Positions 34,667-45,303 of a stretch of DNA of 64,000 nucleotides are shown piece after piece. Each line of letters starts with the position of its first letter. Positions within the stretch are counted from its first letter, which is position 1. The stretch is from Cycloclasticus sp. symbiont of Poecilosclerida sp. N. Lineage in GTDB: Bacteria > Pseudomonadota > Gammaproteobacteria > Methylococcales > Cycloclasticaceae. The translations under genes were made by a program, and so were the position numbers. The notes beneath the pieces were generated by a model. The model saw only the letters and a program-made list of their open reading frames with translations, did not search any database and was not told the DNA's origin. The DNA lies in contig LWTM01000076.1 in NCBI GenBank assembly GCA_002101205.1, positions 1 to 64,000 of the forward strand, in the 5' to 3' direction.

Positions 34667-35404
34667 ATGAAAACACCATTACAGCCACAGGACATAAGTC
34701 TCACTGAAGCGGAAGATAAAGCGCTGCCACCTCATTCGGCTTTAATAGCGCCGTCAATTTTATCTGCGGATTTTGCGCGTTTAGGCGAAGAGGTTGATAA
34801 CGTTTTAGCCGCGGGTGCAAACGTTGTGCATTTTGACGTAATGGATAACCACTATGTGCCAAATTTAACGATTGGCCCTTTGGTCTGTGAGGCTTTACGT
34901 AATCACGGAATAACAGCGCCTATAGACGTGCATTTGATGGTTAAACCGGTGGATAAAATTATTCCTGATTTCGCCAAGGCGGGCGCTAGTATTATTACTT
35001 TTCACCCTGAAGCATCCGAGCATATTGACCGAAGCTTAGGTTTGATTAAAGAACTGGGCTGCCTGTCTGGTTTGGTTTTTAATCCCGCAACACCGTTGAG
35101 TTATTTGGATCATGTGATGGATAAGCTAGACGTTATTTTGCTGATGTCGGTTAACCCGGGCTTTGGCGGGCAGAGCTTTATTCTGTCAACATTGGATAAA
35201 TTACGTCAGGTTCGTCAACGCATTGACGAGAGTGGGTTTGATATACGCCTAGAAGTAGATGGTGGCGTCAAAATTGATAACATTGGTAAAATCGCCGCCG
35301 CAGGTGCAGATATGTTCGTTGCAGGATCAGCTATTTTCAACACCAACGATTACGCAAAAACAATAACAGATATGCGTGAGCAAATCGCCAAGGCCATCGG
35401 TTGA
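34667..35404 (+). CDS. rpe: Ribulose-phosphate 3-epimerase
   Basis: A 245-residue TIM-barrel enzyme interconverting ribulose 5-phosphate and xylulose 5-phosphate. [20 protein letters not shown], the metal-site [23 protein letters not shown], the [13 protein letters not shown] loop and EVDGGV are complete. There is an N-terminal extension of about 27 residues before the usual start, with no internal Met to replace it, so the extension seems genuine. The stop overlaps the TTG start of gph, indicating coupling. Confidence 0.95.
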   Translation: MKTPLQPQDISLTEAEDKALPPHSALIAPSILSADFARLGEEVDNVLAAGANVVHFDVMDNHYVPNLTIGPLVCEALRNHGITAPIDVHLMVKPVDKIIPDFAKAGASIITFHPEASEHIDRSLGLIKELGCLSGLVFNPATPLSYLDHVMDKLDVILLMSVNPGFGGQSFILSTLDKLRQVRQRIDESGFDIRLEVDGGVKIDNIGKIAAAGADMFVAGSAIFNTNDYAKTITDMREQIAKAIG

Positions 35405-36093
35405 ACGCGTTAAGGAACAATTGCCAAGCTAAGTTGGTAGCGTTTGATTTAGATGGGACGCTACTCGATAGTGTGCCCGATTTAACAAAAGCAGTGCAAG
35501 CGACAATGGCGGAGTTAAATTTGCCAGAGTATAAACAAGATGTGGTGCGCGGGTGGATTGGCAATGGTGCGCAGCTTCTTATTAAGCGAGCACTAGCGGG
35601 TGATATGCAAGGCGATGTGCCCGCAGATATTTTTGAGAAAGCGTATCCGATATTTTTAGATAATTATGCCAAGTATCTATATTGTGAGAGTGCGTTATAT
35701 AAGGGCGTTAAGAGCACACTGAGTTTACTGAAAGAAGAAGGTGTTCTTTTAGCATGCATCACGAATAAGCCAGAGAAATTCACATTGCCACTACTCGAGC
35801 AAATGGGGCTTAATCAGTTCTTTGATAAAGTGGCATGTGGCGATACGTTTGATGAAAAAAAACCTCATCCTATGCCGCTATTACAAGTTGCTGCCGAGCT
35901 TAATGTATTGCCAAGTGAGTCCATTATGGTCGGTGACTCAGTGAATGATATAAAAGCGGCTCAAGCGGCCGGTTTTTATTCTATCTGTGTGGATTACGGT
36001 TACTGCGGCGATTATGATGTGCATCAATTAGGTGCTGATATTGTGATCAGTCATTTTTCAGATATTAATCAGTTATTTCAACAAGCAGGATAG
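35401..36093 (+). CDS. gph: Phosphoglycolate phosphatase
   Basis: A 230-residue HAD-family hydrolase removing phosphate from 2-phosphoglycolate. [20 protein letters not shown] has the nucleophile Asp and the general-acid Asp, [19 protein letters not shown] is motif 2-3, and [15 protein letters not shown] gives the metal-binding Asp pair. The start is TTG in a TTGA overlap with rpe, the conserved rpe-gph order. Usually trpE follows, as here. Confidence 0.93.
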   Translation: MNALRNNCQAKLVAFDLDGTLLDSVPDLTKAVQATMAELNLPEYKQDVVRGWIGNGAQLLIKRALAGDMQGDVPADIFEKAYPIFLDNYAKYLYCESALYKGVKSTLSLLKEEGVLLACITNKPEKFTLPLLEQMGLNQFFDKVACGDTFDEKKPHPMPLLQVAAELNVLPSESIMVGDSVNDIKAAQAAGFYSICVDYGYCGDYDVHQLGADIVISHFSDINQLFQQAG

Positions 36094-36200
36094 TAGGTTT
36101 CAAATGGGCACGTTAGTTTTAATGAAAAATAGATGGCGACACGGTTGGCAAGTTTAGACAGTTGAACGAAATCTATTGACGAAGTAATTAAGAGAAAATA

Positions 36201-37715
36201 ATGACACCCGAACAATTCAAGCAATACGCCGAGCAGGGCTACAACAAAATACCCCTGATGCGAACCATTCTAGCTGATTTAGAAACGCCGCTGAGTGCCT
36301 ATATGAAGTTGGCGAATAAGCCCTATAGTTATCTATTTGAGTCGGTGCAAGGCGGCGAAAATTGGGGCCGATACTCCATTATCGGACTGCCGTGTAAAGA
36401 CGTGCTGAAAATCACCGGCAACACCATCAGCTTGGAATCGAGTGGTGTCGTAAAAAATACGATGACTCATGAGGCGCCTTTAGATTGGGTGCGTGAATAT
36501 GCGTCAACATTTAACACACCAGAAGTTGAAGGTTTGCCACGTTTTAGTGGCGGCTTAGTCGGTTATTTTGGTTACGAAACCATTCACTATATTGAGCCGA
36601 AGGTAGCGCAATACAGCGCACAAAAACTGAAACACGACCCACTAGGGTCGCCAGATATTTTGCTGATGATATCTGAGGATGTGTTGGTGTTCGACAATGT
36701 GAATAATCAATTGATGATTGTCACGCACGTTGATCCTGCGGATGATAATGCGTATCAGCAAGGCTTATCTTATTTGGATAAGTTGGTGAGCAAGTTGCAA
36801 ACAACGCGTGTAACATCATCGTTTGGCCAGAGTAAAACAGCGGCTGTCGATGAGGCGGATTTTGTATCTGGCTTCACCCAACAAGGTTTTCAAAATGCTG
36901 TAAAGCGCGTAAAGGAATACATTGTTGAAGGCGATGTGATGCAAGTCGTGCTGTCACAACGTATGACGATTCCTTATGCAGAGCCCGCCGTCGATTTATA
37001 CCGCGCATTACGTTGCCTGAACCCTTCTCCGTATATGTACCATATGAATTTGGGTGATACGGATATTGTTGGCTCATCGCCAGAAATTTTAGCCCGATTA
37101 GAAGATGATCAAGTGACCGTCAGACCAATTGCGGGGACGCGGCCAAGAGGCGCAACACGCATAGAAGACGAAGCTTTGGAAAAGGAATTACTCGCGGACC
37201 CTAAAGAGTGCGCCGAACATTTGATGCTGATTGACTTAGGCCGTAATGACGCCGGGCGCGTCTCGAAAACAGGAACCGTTGAATTAACCGATAAGATGAT
37301 TATTGAGCGTTATTCACACGTGATGCATATAGTCTCGAATGTGACGGGCGAATTACAAACAGGGCTCGATGCAATTGATGTATTGGAGGCAACCTTCCCT
37401 GCAGGTACAGTGAGCGGCGCACCTAAAATCCGCGCGATGCAAATTATTGGTGAGCTAGAACCCGTAAAGCGAGGCGTTTATTCAGGTGCAGTGGGTTACT
37501 TATCGTGGTCTGGGAATTTAGACACGGCGATTGCGATTCGTACGGCGGTTATAAAAGATGGGAAATTAAACATTCAAGCGGGCGCAGGAATCGTACATGA
37601 TTCGGTACCCGAGAAGGAATGGGCAGAAACAATGAATAAAGGCCGCGCAATTTTTAGAGCCGTGGCCATGGCGCAACGTGGCTTAACAGAAGGTAAAAGC
37701 AATGGCTGCAAATAA
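36201..37715 (+). CDS. trpE: Anthranilate synthase component I
   Basis: A 504-residue enzyme subunit making anthranilate from chorismate with ammonia from TrpG. The feedback-site element is present as [19 protein letters not shown], and the catalytic block runs [20 protein letters not shown] through [32 protein letters not shown] and [20 protein letters not shown]. Its end overlaps trpG by 14 bases. I see no leader peptide or attenuator in the 107 bases before it. It heads trpE-trpG-trpD-trpC. Confidence 0.97.
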   Translation: MTPEQFKQYAEQGYNKIPLMRTILADLETPLSAYMKLANKPYSYLFESVQGGENWGRYSIIGLPCKDVLKITGNTISLESSGVVKNTMTHEAPLDWVREYASTFNTPEVEGLPRFSGGLVGYFGYETIHYIEPKVAQYSAQKLKHDPLGSPDILLMISEDVLVFDNVNNQLMIVTHVDPADDNAYQQGLSYLDKLVSKLQTTRVTSSFGQSKTAAVDEADFVSGFTQQGFQNAVKRVKEYIVEGDVMQVVLSQRMTIPYAEPAVDLYRALRCLNPSPYMYHMNLGDTDIVGSSPEILARLEDDQVTVRPIAGTRPRGATRIEDEALEKELLADPKECAEHLMLIDLGRNDAGRVSKTGTVELTDKMIIERYSHVMHIVSNVTGELQTGLDAIDVLEATFPAGTVSGAPKIRAMQIIGELEPVKRGVYSGAVGYLSWSGNLDTAIAIRTAVIKDGKLNIQAGAGIVHDSVPEKEWAETMNKGRAIFRAVAMAQRGLTEGKSNGCK

Positions 37716-38295
37716 ATTAGTGATGATCGATAACTACGATTCGTTTACCTATAATTTGGTGCAATATTTTGCTGAGCTAGGCGCGGATGTGCACGTTGTT
37801 CGTAATGATCAATTAAGCATTGATGATGTGGCTGCCATGCGACCCGATAAATTGGTCGTTTCACCAGGGCCTTGTACGCCAACTCAAGCGGGTATATCGC
37901 TTGAGCTAATTAAACAAATGGCGGGGCAGGTACCGATATTGGGTGTCTGTTTAGGCCACCAAAGTATTGGTGAAGTGTTTGGCGGTAAAGTAGTACACGC
38001 AAAGCAAATCATGCACGGTAAAACGTCGGCCATGTATCATAATAATAGCGGTGTTTTCAAAGGGTTAAATAAGCCGTTTAAAGCGACGCGTTATCACTCT
38101 TTGGTGGTCGAAAAAGAGTCGTTGCCAGACTGTCTGGAAGTGACGGCGTGGACGCGGCTAGACAATGGCGATATAGATGAAATTATGGGTTTTAAGCACC
38201 GCGAATTTGATGTCGAAGGCGTGCAGTTTCATCCCGAGTCAATTTTGACAGAGCACGGCCATGATTTATTGCAAAATTTCTTAAATAAAGGCTAG
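37702..38295 (+). CDS. trpG: Anthranilate synthase component II (glutamine amidotransferase)
   Basis: A 197-residue class I amidotransferase supplying ammonia to TrpE, and probably also to PabB for folate. [20 protein letters not shown], the nucleophile Cys in [17 protein letters not shown] and the His-Glu pair in [13 protein letters not shown] are present. It overlaps trpE and abuts trpD, so translation is coupled. Confidence 0.96.
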   Translation: MAANKLVMIDNYDSFTYNLVQYFAELGADVHVVRNDQLSIDDVAAMRPDKLVVSPGPCTPTQAGISLELIKQMAGQVPILGVCLGHQSIGEVFGGKVVHAKQIMHGKTSAMYHNNSGVFKGLNKPFKATRYHSLVVEKESLPDCLEVTAWTRLDNGDIDEIMGFKHREFDVEGVQFHPESILTEHGHDLLQNFLNKG

Positions 38296-38297
38296 TG

Positions 38298-39335
38298 ATG
38301 GATATTCAACAAGCGCTTGAAAAGGTGATTAATCGAGAAGATTTATCAACGCAGCAGATGACCTATGTCATGCGCCAAATGATGACGGGCGATGCAACGG
38401 ATGCGCAAATTGCTGGTTTCTTGATAGCGCTACGAATGAAAGGTGAAGCACTGGACGAGATAGAAGGCGCTGCGATTGTTATGCGTGAACTCGCTACGAA
38501 AGTTAACGTGTCTGGCGATTTTCTGGTCGATACCTGCGGAACAGGTGGCGATGGTTCGAATTTGTTCAATGTCTCAACTGCCAGTGCCTTTGTTGTGGCA
38601 GCAGCCGGTGGGCAAGTGGCAAAGCACGGGAACCGATCCATATCTAGCTCAACCGGTAGCGCGGATCTTTTAGAGGCCGCCGGCGTTTATTTAAGCTTAA
38701 CGCCTGCGCAAGTTGCCGAGTGTGTGGCTGAGGTGGGTGTCGGTTTTATGTTTGCTCCGGCGCACCATAGTGCGATGAAACACACAATGGGCCCACGAAA
38801 ACAATTAGCACAACGAACCATCTTTAACATGTTAGGACCCATGACGAACCCCGCAGGTGTTCAACGGCAGGTGATTGGCGTGTTTGATCAAGCCTTATGC
38901 CGGCCAATTGCCGACGTATTGCAGCGTTTAGGTAGCGTGCATGTATTGGTTGTTCATTCAGATGATGGCTTGGATGAGATCAGCATAGCGGGTACAACGC
39001 ATATAGCCGAACTAAAAAACGGAGAAGTGCGAGAATACGACATCAATCCAAACGATTTTAGTATCGAATGCCAGACGTTAGAAGGCTTAACCGTTAATAA
39101 CGCCGAAGAGTCGCTTGATTTGATTAACGATGCACTAACGAATGTGGGCGCTTGTGTGGGCAATAAAGCGGCAGACATTATCGCTTTGAATGCTGGCGCG
39201 GCTATTTATGTGTCAGGGCTAACAGCGACACTACAAGAAGGCGTTGATAAAGCTGTTGAGGCGATAAATTCCGGCGCAGCGCATCAAAAAATGCTGTCTT
39301 TAAAAGAACAAACACAAAAATATAATAATGAGTGA
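38298..39335 (+). CDS. trpD: Anthranilate phosphoribosyltransferase
   Basis: A 345-residue enzyme joining anthranilate to phosphoribosyl pyrophosphate. The PRPP site [20 protein letters not shown], the following [21 protein letters not shown] and the anthranilate-site [20 protein letters not shown] are intact. An ATG three bases after the trpG stop is chosen over an overlapping GTG at 38295. The gene overlaps trpC by eight bases. Confidence 0.96.
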   Translation: MDIQQALEKVINREDLSTQQMTYVMRQMMTGDATDAQIAGFLIALRMKGEALDEIEGAAIVMRELATKVNVSGDFLVDTCGTGGDGSNLFNVSTASAFVVAAAGGQVAKHGNRSISSSTGSADLLEAAGVYLSLTPAQVAECVAEVGVGFMFAPAHHSAMKHTMGPRKQLAQRTIFNMLGPMTNPAGVQRQVIGVFDQALCRPIADVLQRLGSVHVLVVHSDDGLDEISIAGTTHIAELKNGEVREYDINPNDFSIECQTLEGLTVNNAEESLDLINDALTNVGACVGNKAADIIALNAGAAIYVSGLTATLQEGVDKAVEAINSGAAHQKMLSLKEQTQKYNNE

Positions 39336-40125
39336 TACACCCGATGTTTTAAAAAAGATCCTGGCAAGAAAGCAAGTAGAGATTGCTGAAAGGTCGGCGC
39401 ATACGTCTATTGAAGACTTAAAAGAACGAATACAGAACGCCTCGCCGGTACGTGGTTTCATTCAATCAATTCAAAATAAATTGGATAAGGGTGAAAGCGC
39501 TGTTATTGCAGAAGTAAAAAAAGCGTCGCCCAGTAAAGGTTTATTGCGCGAGAATTTCGTCCCTGCGGATATTGCCAAAAGTTATGAGGCAGGTGGCGCG
39601 GCGTGTTTGTCTGTTTTAACGGATAAAGACTTTTTCCAAGGTTGTGATGCCTATTTAGAAGAGGCACGAGCAGCGTGTGGCTTGCCGGTTATTCGCAAAG
39701 ACTTTATTGTTGAGCCTTATCAAGTGTACGAAGCACGCGCGATGGGTGCGGATTGTATTTTGCTCATTGTTGCTGCCTTAAATGATAGTGCTTTAAGTGG
39801 CCTTCATGAGTTGGCTAATGAGCTCGATATGGATGTTCTTGTCGAGGTGCATGATGCAGATGAGCTGGAGCGAGCCTTGCGTTTAAATTTAGCCTTAGTG
39901 GGCATTAATAATAGAAATTTACGCACATTTAAAACATCGTTACAAATAACAGTAGATTTGTTAGAACGTATTCCGCAAGGGGTGATTGTTGTGAGCGAAA
40001 GCGGCTTGAATAAGAAAGATGATATTGCGATGCTAAAGCGCCACAACGTGAATACGTTTTTAATTGGTGAAGCATTTATGCGGTGCGATGACCCTGGAGA
40101 GGCGTTAAAAAATTTAGTTGCTTAA
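39328..40125 (+). CDS. trpC: Indole-3-glycerol-phosphate synthase
   Basis: A 265-residue TIM-barrel enzyme. [20 protein letters not shown] carries the Lys and Ser catalytic region, and [48 protein letters not shown] and [12 protein letters not shown] are standard. It is the monofunctional form (not fused to TrpF). trpF, trpB and trpA are not in this window, so the pathway is split. Its last bases overlap a crp-like remnant on the other strand. Confidence 0.96.
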   Translation: MSDTPDVLKKILARKQVEIAERSAHTSIEDLKERIQNASPVRGFIQSIQNKLDKGESAVIAEVKKASPSKGLLRENFVPADIAKSYEAGGAACLSVLTDKDFFQGCDAYLEEARAACGLPVIRKDFIVEPYQVYEARAMGADCILLIVAALNDSALSGLHELANELDMDVLVEVHDADELERALRLNLALVGINNRNLRTFKTSLQITVDLLERIPQGVIVVSESGLNKKDDIAMLKRHNVNTFLIGEAFMRCDDPGEALKNLVA

Positions 40126-40260
40126 CACGTTCCGAATAACAAGGAGGGCTTTACCGCCTACTTTAATCAGCCCTTCTGCGCCCATTGTTTTTAGAACACG
40201 GCCGACCATCCCATCAAGGTCCCGATGAGTGGTTCTAGGAAGCGTAGCAGAGATTGTAGA
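40114..40260 (-). pseudogene. Crp/Fnr-family regulator, C-terminal remnant
   Basis: The minus strand reads LPRTTHRDLDGMVGRVLKTM then GAEGLIKVGGKALLVIRN. This fits the helix-turn-helix end of Crp-family proteins (..RVLK.LE..GLI...GK.I.V), with a few residues lost in the recognition helix. Nothing of the cAMP-binding domain remains upstream. Crp commonly lies near trpC and an OsmC gene in relatives, which supports the reading. Confidence 0.55.
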
Positions 40261-40343
40261 AAGGAGGCAGACCGGTTTTGTAGGCGATTAAAAAACCGTG
40301 GTGTGATATTCTTCGTTACTTACTGGCAGTGAAGGCGACGAAG

Positions 40344-40769
40344 ATGGATGTGCGAATAAAGTGGGTTGAAGGCGCGATGTTTTTAGGTGAGTCGGGCAGT
40401 GGGCATGTCGTTGTTATGGATGGCGCGCCAGAAAATGGCGGTAGAAATTTAGGTTTACGTCCAATGGAGATGTTGCTAGCGGGCATGGGCGGTTGTACAG
40501 CATTCGATGTAAAAAATATTTTGGACAAGGCACGTCAAAATATTGTCGACTGTGTGGCAGAGATTCATGCGGAGCGAGCCGATACGGTGCCAGCAGTGTT
40601 TACTAAGATCCACGTGCATTTTATTATTTCAGGCAAGGGGTTAACGGAAAAAGTCGTTGCGCGTGCAGTCAATCTATCGGCTGAAAAATATTGCTCGGCG
40701 TCTATTATGTTAAGTAAAACGGTAGAAATAACACATGACTATGAAATTATTGAGACGGATGTTGAATGA
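40344..40769 (+). CDS. OsmC-family protein
   Basis: About 141 residues (146 if a GTG at 40329 is used). RIKWVEGAMFLGESGSGHVV, the conserved RPMEMLLAGMGGCTAFDVKN with its reactive Cys, and LSAEKYCSASIMLSKTVEIT with the second Cys match the YhfA branch of OsmC proteins, some of which reduce organic peroxides. Both cysteines are present. It overlaps the following VOC gene by four bases. The physiological substrate is unknown. Confidence 0.85.
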   Translation: MDVRIKWVEGAMFLGESGSGHVVVMDGAPENGGRNLGLRPMEMLLAGMGGCTAFDVKNILDKARQNIVDCVAEIHAERADTVPAVFTKIHVHFIISGKGLTEKVVARAVNLSAEKYCSASIMLSKTVEITHDYEIIETDVE

Positions 40770-41167
40770 AACGCCCTAATCCAACAACAGGCCTACGACA
40801 TATTGCGTTGAATGTTCGCGACTTGGCTGCTGCAGAACACTTTTATGTTGAGTTAATGGGGATGTCTGTTGAATGGCGACCCGATGCTGATAATGTGTAC
40901 CTCACTTCCGGCAATGATAATTTGGCTTTGCACGTTGTGGCAGGTAATGAACCAGGTGTTTCAAGGGTGGATCATATTGGTTTTTTCCTGGCGAAACAAA
41001 GTGATGTCGATGACTGGTTTGAGTTTCTTCAGCATCATGGTATTAAGATGAAAACAAAACCGCGCAAGCACAGAGATGGCGCGAAGAGTTTTTATTGCTA
41101 TGATCCAGAAGGCTTAACGGTGCAGCTTCTTTGTCACCCACCGCTGCTCGACAGCGTAGAGGTTTAA
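40766..41167 (+). CDS. VOC/glyoxalase-superfamily protein
   Basis: A 133-residue protein with the two beta-alpha-beta-beta-beta modules of the vicinal oxygen chelate fold: LRHIALNVRDLAAAEHFYVE and VDHIGFFLAKQSDVDDWFEF, ending FYCYDPEGLTVQLLCHP. The His and Glu positions suit metal binding. Members include glyoxalases, ring-cleaving dioxygenases and resistance proteins, and I cannot choose among them. It is translationally coupled to the OsmC gene. Confidence 0.8.
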   Translation: MKRPNPTTGLRHIALNVRDLAAAEHFYVELMGMSVEWRPDADNVYLTSGNDNLALHVVAGNEPGVSRVDHIGFFLAKQSDVDDWFEFLQHHGIKMKTKPRKHRDGAKSFYCYDPEGLTVQLLCHPPLLDSVEV

Positions 41168-41247
41168 CACTCTCGAATGAATCTGTAATTTATAGAGGGC
41201 GTAAAGCAAACTGTGTCACTACACCTCTGTTCAATTAATTATAGGCT

Positions 41248-41450
41248 GAGACCTCAGCACGTGTACTTACACCGCCGGCGCAGGCAGCACCCGCTACGCT
41301 TGTACTTACACCGCCGGCGCAGGCAGCACGCGTGCACCGCCCGGCACTGACCGGAGGTGCTAGCGCTGACAGTGTAACCAACAGCTTTATCCGCCTTCAT
41401 TAGGCTCCCCTATTTTTTCGTCAATTACGCTGTTTTTAGTGCGCGGATTA
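41248..41450 (+). repeat. GC-rich dispersed repeat, copy at 41.2 kb
   Basis: It opens GAGACCTCAGCACGTGTACT. A 28-base block (41263-41290) is repeated at 41302-41329, separated by CCGCTACGCTT. GCACTGACCGGAGGTGCTAG and the tail CCTTCATTAGGCTCCCCTAT (shared with 17.2 kb) follow. It resembles copy 1 in inverse orientation. Flanking bases 41168-41247, 41451-41498 and 41523-41802 hold no gene I can recognise. Confidence 0.65.
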
Positions 41451-41498
41451 TCGCATAAAGGGCCTATTTCGACCTTAAATATTAGACGTTAAACGGGC

Positions 41499-41522
41499 TT
41501 AACTTAGTGCCATTCGGGTCAG
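41499..41522 (+). repeat. 24-bp sequence shared with 9823-9846
   Basis: Identical over 24 bases to the sequence at the end of the large ATPase gene. It lies just beyond the GC-rich repeat and is presumably a transposon end. Confidence 0.7.
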
Positions 41523-41802
41523 ATACAAGAGTAACTTGATTTTATGCATACCTTCATTGCACAAAACCCCAACCAAGAATGCCGAGACAACCAAGGCTGT
41601 TACGAATAGAGATAAATAACTGGGGTAACACGAGATAATTGTACTAGCGAGTTGAGCCCGCGCTGGAAAAGATTGAACTCTATTACTTTCCATGTTTTCC
41701 AGAATGTTACTTTAAAACGATAAGGTTTTAAAAAGCAAGGTGTTGTATGAGTTCACCATATATTGTACTGTGGTTTGTTTTCAATAATATACTACTGCAT
41801 AG

Positions 41803-42284
41803 GTGTCTTTAGCTCTAAACCTTTATAAGAGCCTGGCCAGTAGTTTGTTGTTTGACGAGACGGGTATTAGCGACACAGTGATGCTCGATGGGCCGTACGG
41901 TTTAGCTTATTTGAAGCCAAAGATTAAGCGTGATATTGTTTGCGTCGTTGGTGGTTCAGGCTTGTCGCTAGAAATGACTATTGTTAGAGTAGCCGCGCAA
42001 GAAAAAGGTTTAGACGACCGTAAAATAGGCCTTTTTATGGCGGTAAAGTCCCTAGTGATATTTGCACGTCGGGCTTGCTTAAGGAATATGTTGAGGCGGT
42101 AGAAGATGAATAATGGACAGGCGAAGTCGGCTTTGTTCATGAATTATTGGCAAAACAACTGGCTGATACCCTAACGGAACACGGATTTTATATTGGTGGT
42201 CCACCGCCAATGACCGATGCATTAATGCGTATGCTGACAGTGGAGCACAAAGAGCCCTTAGTGCAGATAGATTTTATTGAGTAA
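41803..42284 (+). pseudogene. Aromatic-oxygenase-type NADH:ferredoxin reductase, remnant of the FAD/NAD part
   Basis: The first frame has VMLDGPYGLAYLKPKIKRDI and VCVVGGSGLSLEMTIVRVAA. After a shift near 42035 it continues FYGGKVPSDICTSGLL, hits a stop, then WTGEVGFVHELLAKQLADTL, FYIGGPPPMTDALMRMLTVE to the end at 42284. These are the NAD-binding blocks of the Fe2S2/FAD reductases that serve toluene/phenol-type oxygenases. The N-terminal ferredoxin and most of the FAD domain are gone. A Rieske ferredoxin gene follows 16 bases later, so they once formed one electron-transfer unit. Confidence 0.75.
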
Positions 42285-42300
42285 TTAACAAGAGAAAATA

Positions 42301-42621
42301 ATGAGTGATTTAATGATCTTATGTAAAACCGATGACGTAAAAGAGGGAGCGCCGATTTCTATTTCACCGGAAAACTTTCCTATGCTGGCAGTATATGAAT
42401 ACGACGGTGAATACTTTGTAACAGATAATACGTGTACCCACAGTATGGCGGTGTTAACAGATGGCTATCAAGACGACGCCGAGATAGAGTGCCCTTTTCA
42501 TGGGGGTGCCTTTTCGATTAAAACAGGCGAAGCAACAGCAGCGCCTTGCGTGCTGCCAATTAACACTTACCAGGTAACGCTTGTTAACGGCAATATTTGT
42601 ATTCCTGCGGTGAGCGGTTAA
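42301..42621 (+). CDS. Rieske-type [2Fe-2S] ferredoxin
   Basis: A 106-residue protein. The cluster ligands are in CTHSMAVLTDG and IECPFHGGAFS (Cys-X-His and Cys-X2-His), and the ending PCVLPINTYQVTLVNGNICI is that of the small ferredoxins of ring-hydroxylating dioxygenases (BphF/TodB type). It would carry electrons to an oxygenase. The partner reductase gene upstream is broken and no oxygenase lies in the window. The gene itself is intact, so it may serve enzymes encoded elsewhere. Confidence 0.88.
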   Translation: MSDLMILCKTDDVKEGAPISISPENFPMLAVYEYDGEYFVTDNTCTHSMAVLTDGYQDDAEIECPFHGGAFSIKTGEATAAPCVLPINTYQVTLVNGNICIPAVSG

Positions 42622-42771
42622 AAACAATTATTTTTATAAGGTGAAAAATTAGCAAACGGCAATGTAAATTCAAGCAATTTTAGCAAACAGATTCCAGACC
42701 AACTTTTAACGCAATAACTAAGACGTGAGAAAAATGTTAAAATCAGCGGCTTATGTCTAATAGTTAGAGTT

Positions 42772-44646
42772 ATGCAATATCCAAAAAAGTTTGATGTCAT
42801 TATTGTGGGCGGTGGTCATGCGGGAACCGAAGCGGCGCTTGCGGCAGCGCGAGCGGGTGCGAACACGCTGTTGCTGACACAAAATATAGAAACGTTGGGG
42901 CAAATGAGTTGTAACCCAGCGATTGGCGGCATTGGCAAAGGACATTTGGTGAAAGAAGTTGATGCCTTAGGTGGCATGATGGCTAAAGCTACAGATAAAG
43001 CGGGCATACAATTTCGTATATTAAACTCCAGCAAAGGTCCTGCGGTTCGCGCAACACGTGCTCAAGCAGACCGCTTATTGTATAAACACGCTATTAGAGA
43101 AGCCTTAGAAAACCAGCCAAACCTTAGCTTATTTCAGCAAACCGTTTCAGACCTTGTTGTTGAAAACCACTGTGTTCAAGGTGTTGTGACACAAATGGGT
43201 TTGACGTTTCAAGCGCCGACCGTTGTGCTCGCGGTGGGAACATTTTTAGGCGGTAGAATTCACATTGGTTTAGAGAACTACGAAGGCGGTCGCGCGGGAG
43301 ATGCGCCGTCGAATGCACTATCGGAACGGTTACGCGCCTTGCCCTTTAAGGTTGATAGATTAAAAACGGGCACGCCGCCGCGCATAGATGGCCGTAGCAT
43401 TGATTTTAGTGTGATGGAAGAGCAACCAGGCGATACACCGTTACCCGTTTTCTCATTTATGGGTTCCGTTCGGGACCACCCCGCACAAATTAGTTGTTAC
43501 ATGACAAGAACTAATGAGCAAGGCCATGACATTATTCGTTCAGGCTTAGATCGTTCGCCGATGTACACGGGCGTAATAGAAGGCGTTGGCCCACGTTACT
43601 GCCCGTCTATTGAAGACAAGGTGATGCGTTTTTCAGATAAGAATTCGCACCAAATTTTTGTTGAGCCAGAGGGCTTAACAACAACGGAAGTTTACCCGAA
43701 CGGGATTTCAACGAGTTTACCGTTTGATATTCAGCACGCCTTTATTAAAACCATAAAAGGTTTTGAGAACGCGCATATAGTGCGCCCAGGCTATGCGATT
43801 GAATATGATTTTTTTGACCCTCGCGCGCTTAAATCATCGTTGGAAACAAAGCACATGCGGGGCCTGTTCTTTGCGGGGCAGATCAATGGCACAACAGGCT
43901 ATGAAGAAGCGGCGGCACAAGGTTTGATTGCGGGCTTGAACGCGGCACGCCAATCACAAGAGTTGGAGCCGTGGTGCCCACGGCGATCTGAAGCTTATAT
44001 TGGCGTGATGATTGATGATTTGGTCACAAATGGTACGCTAGAGCCGTACCGAATGTTCACCAGTAGAGCCGAATATCGCTTATTGCTAAGGGAGGATAAC
44101 GCTGATTTAAGGTTAACGGAAATAGGCCGTCAGATGGGTTTAGTGGGTGATGAGCAGTGGAAAGCCTTTAGTGTAAAGCGCGAAGCAATAGAAAAAGAAC
44201 AGGGGAGACTAAAATCAACCTGGATACAACCCGGCACAGAAGCAACAAAGCAGGCGAGTAAGTTTTTAAAGAGACCCCTGCAAAAAGAAGCCAATATTCT
44301 GGATTTATTGCGACGCCCTGAGGTGAAATACGAAAATATTGCTGGCTTAGCGGGCGCTGAAAGTACCGTAAAAGACCCGTTAGTTAGTGCGCAGGTTGAA
44401 ATTCAGGCTAAGTATGCAGGTTATATTGACCGCCAGAAAACAGAAATTGCGCGGTCGCTTCGTTACGAAGACTTTGCCCTATCATCTACGTTGAATTACC
44501 GGCAGGTGAAAGGCTTGTCCAGTGAGGTTATTGAAAAACTGGATTGTCATAAGCCAGAAACACTGGGTCAGGCTGGGCGTATTCAAGGCGTTACGCCAGC
44601 GGCGGTATCTTTGCTATTGGTCTATTTGAAAAAGAAAAGCGCCTAA
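42772..44646 (+). CDS. mnmG: tRNA uridine-5-carboxymethylaminomethyl synthesis enzyme MnmG
   Basis: A 624-residue FAD protein (GidA) that with MnmE modifies the wobble uridine of certain tRNAs. The dinucleotide site [66 protein letters not shown] and [19 protein letters not shown] are complete. It starts the mnmG-rsmG-parAB-atp block. mnmE, usually near the same origin region, is not in this window. Confidence 0.97.
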   Translation: MQYPKKFDVIIVGGGHAGTEAALAAARAGANTLLLTQNIETLGQMSCNPAIGGIGKGHLVKEVDALGGMMAKATDKAGIQFRILNSSKGPAVRATRAQADRLLYKHAIREALENQPNLSLFQQTVSDLVVENHCVQGVVTQMGLTFQAPTVVLAVGTFLGGRIHIGLENYEGGRAGDAPSNALSERLRALPFKVDRLKTGTPPRIDGRSIDFSVMEEQPGDTPLPVFSFMGSVRDHPAQISCYMTRTNEQGHDIIRSGLDRSPMYTGVIEGVGPRYCPSIEDKVMRFSDKNSHQIFVEPEGLTTTEVYPNGISTSLPFDIQHAFIKTIKGFENAHIVRPGYAIEYDFFDPRALKSSLETKHMRGLFFAGQINGTTGYEEAAAQGLIAGLNAARQSQELEPWCPRRSEAYIGVMIDDLVTNGTLEPYRMFTSRAEYRLLLREDNADLRLTEIGRQMGLVGDEQWKAFSVKREAIEKEQGRLKSTWIQPGTEATKQASKFLKRPLQKEANILDLLRRPEVKYENIAGLAGAESTVKDPLVSAQVEIQAKYAGYIDRQKTEIARSLRYEDFALSSTLNYRQVKGLSSEVIEKLDCHKPETLGQAGRIQGVTPAAVSLLLVYLKKKSA

Positions 44647-44649
44647 GTT

Positions 44650-45273
44650 ATGTTTAATGAGTCTCATTGCGCTCAATTAGAACGCGGCCTCAATGCAATG
44701 GAAATATCGTTGCCCCAAAAGAATCTGCAAACCCTGATGGCTTTTTTGGCGATGTTGCTGAAGTGGAATCGTGTTTATAATCTCTCGGCAATTAAAGAGC
44801 CTGAACAAATGGTGACATTGCACTTGTTAGATAGTTTAGCGGTATTGCCGCATCTACACGGCAGGCGCTGTATTGATGTTGGTACGGGGGCAGGTTTACC
44901 TGGAATACCGTTGGCGATTGCGCGGCCAGATATTGAATTTGTATTATTGGACAGTAATTCTAAAAAAACGCGTTTTATTCAGCAAGCTTGCATAGAGTTA
45001 AAGCTAAAGAATGTTTTTCCATTGCACGAGCGGGTAGAAATGTATCAGCCAGAACAAAAATTTGATACGGTGACCGCTCGCGCGTTTACGGCCATGTTGG
45101 ATTTATTAACAAAAACGCGGCACCTATTAAGAGAAAATGGGCAGTTGTTGGCATTGAAATCGTCAGAAACAGACGCACCGAAACATGGTCGCTATCGGTT
45201 TGAACGAGTAGAGCCCTTGGTCATCTCAGATCTTGATGCGGCGCGAAATCTCGTTATTTACACTGCGATTTAG
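44650..45273 (+). CDS. rsmG: 16S rRNA (guanine-527-N7)-methyltransferase RsmG
   Basis: A 207-residue AdoMet enzyme (GidB). WNRVYNLSAIKEPEQMVTLH, LLDSLAVLP, the glycine-rich DVGTGAGLPGIPLAIARPDI and FVLLDSNSKKTRFIQQACIE are typical, and VTARAFTAM is the family's active-site loop. It lies three bases after mnmG, hence co-transcribed. It methylates G527 of 16S rRNA. Confidence 0.95.
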   Translation: MFNESHCAQLERGLNAMEISLPQKNLQTLMAFLAMLLKWNRVYNLSAIKEPEQMVTLHLLDSLAVLPHLHGRRCIDVGTGAGLPGIPLAIARPDIEFVLLDSNSKKTRFIQQACIELKLKNVFPLHERVEMYQPEQKFDTVTARAFTAMLDLLTKTRHLLRENGQLLALKSSETDAPKHGRYRFERVEPLVISDLDAARNLVIYTAI

Positions 45274-45303
45274 CGGTTCGACATAATAATAAAGGTAAGA
45301 CTA

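Noticed and set aside
36094-36200. Possible trp leader peptide and attenuator before trpE
   Set aside because: There is no short frame with tandem Trp codons and no terminator hairpin in the gap.
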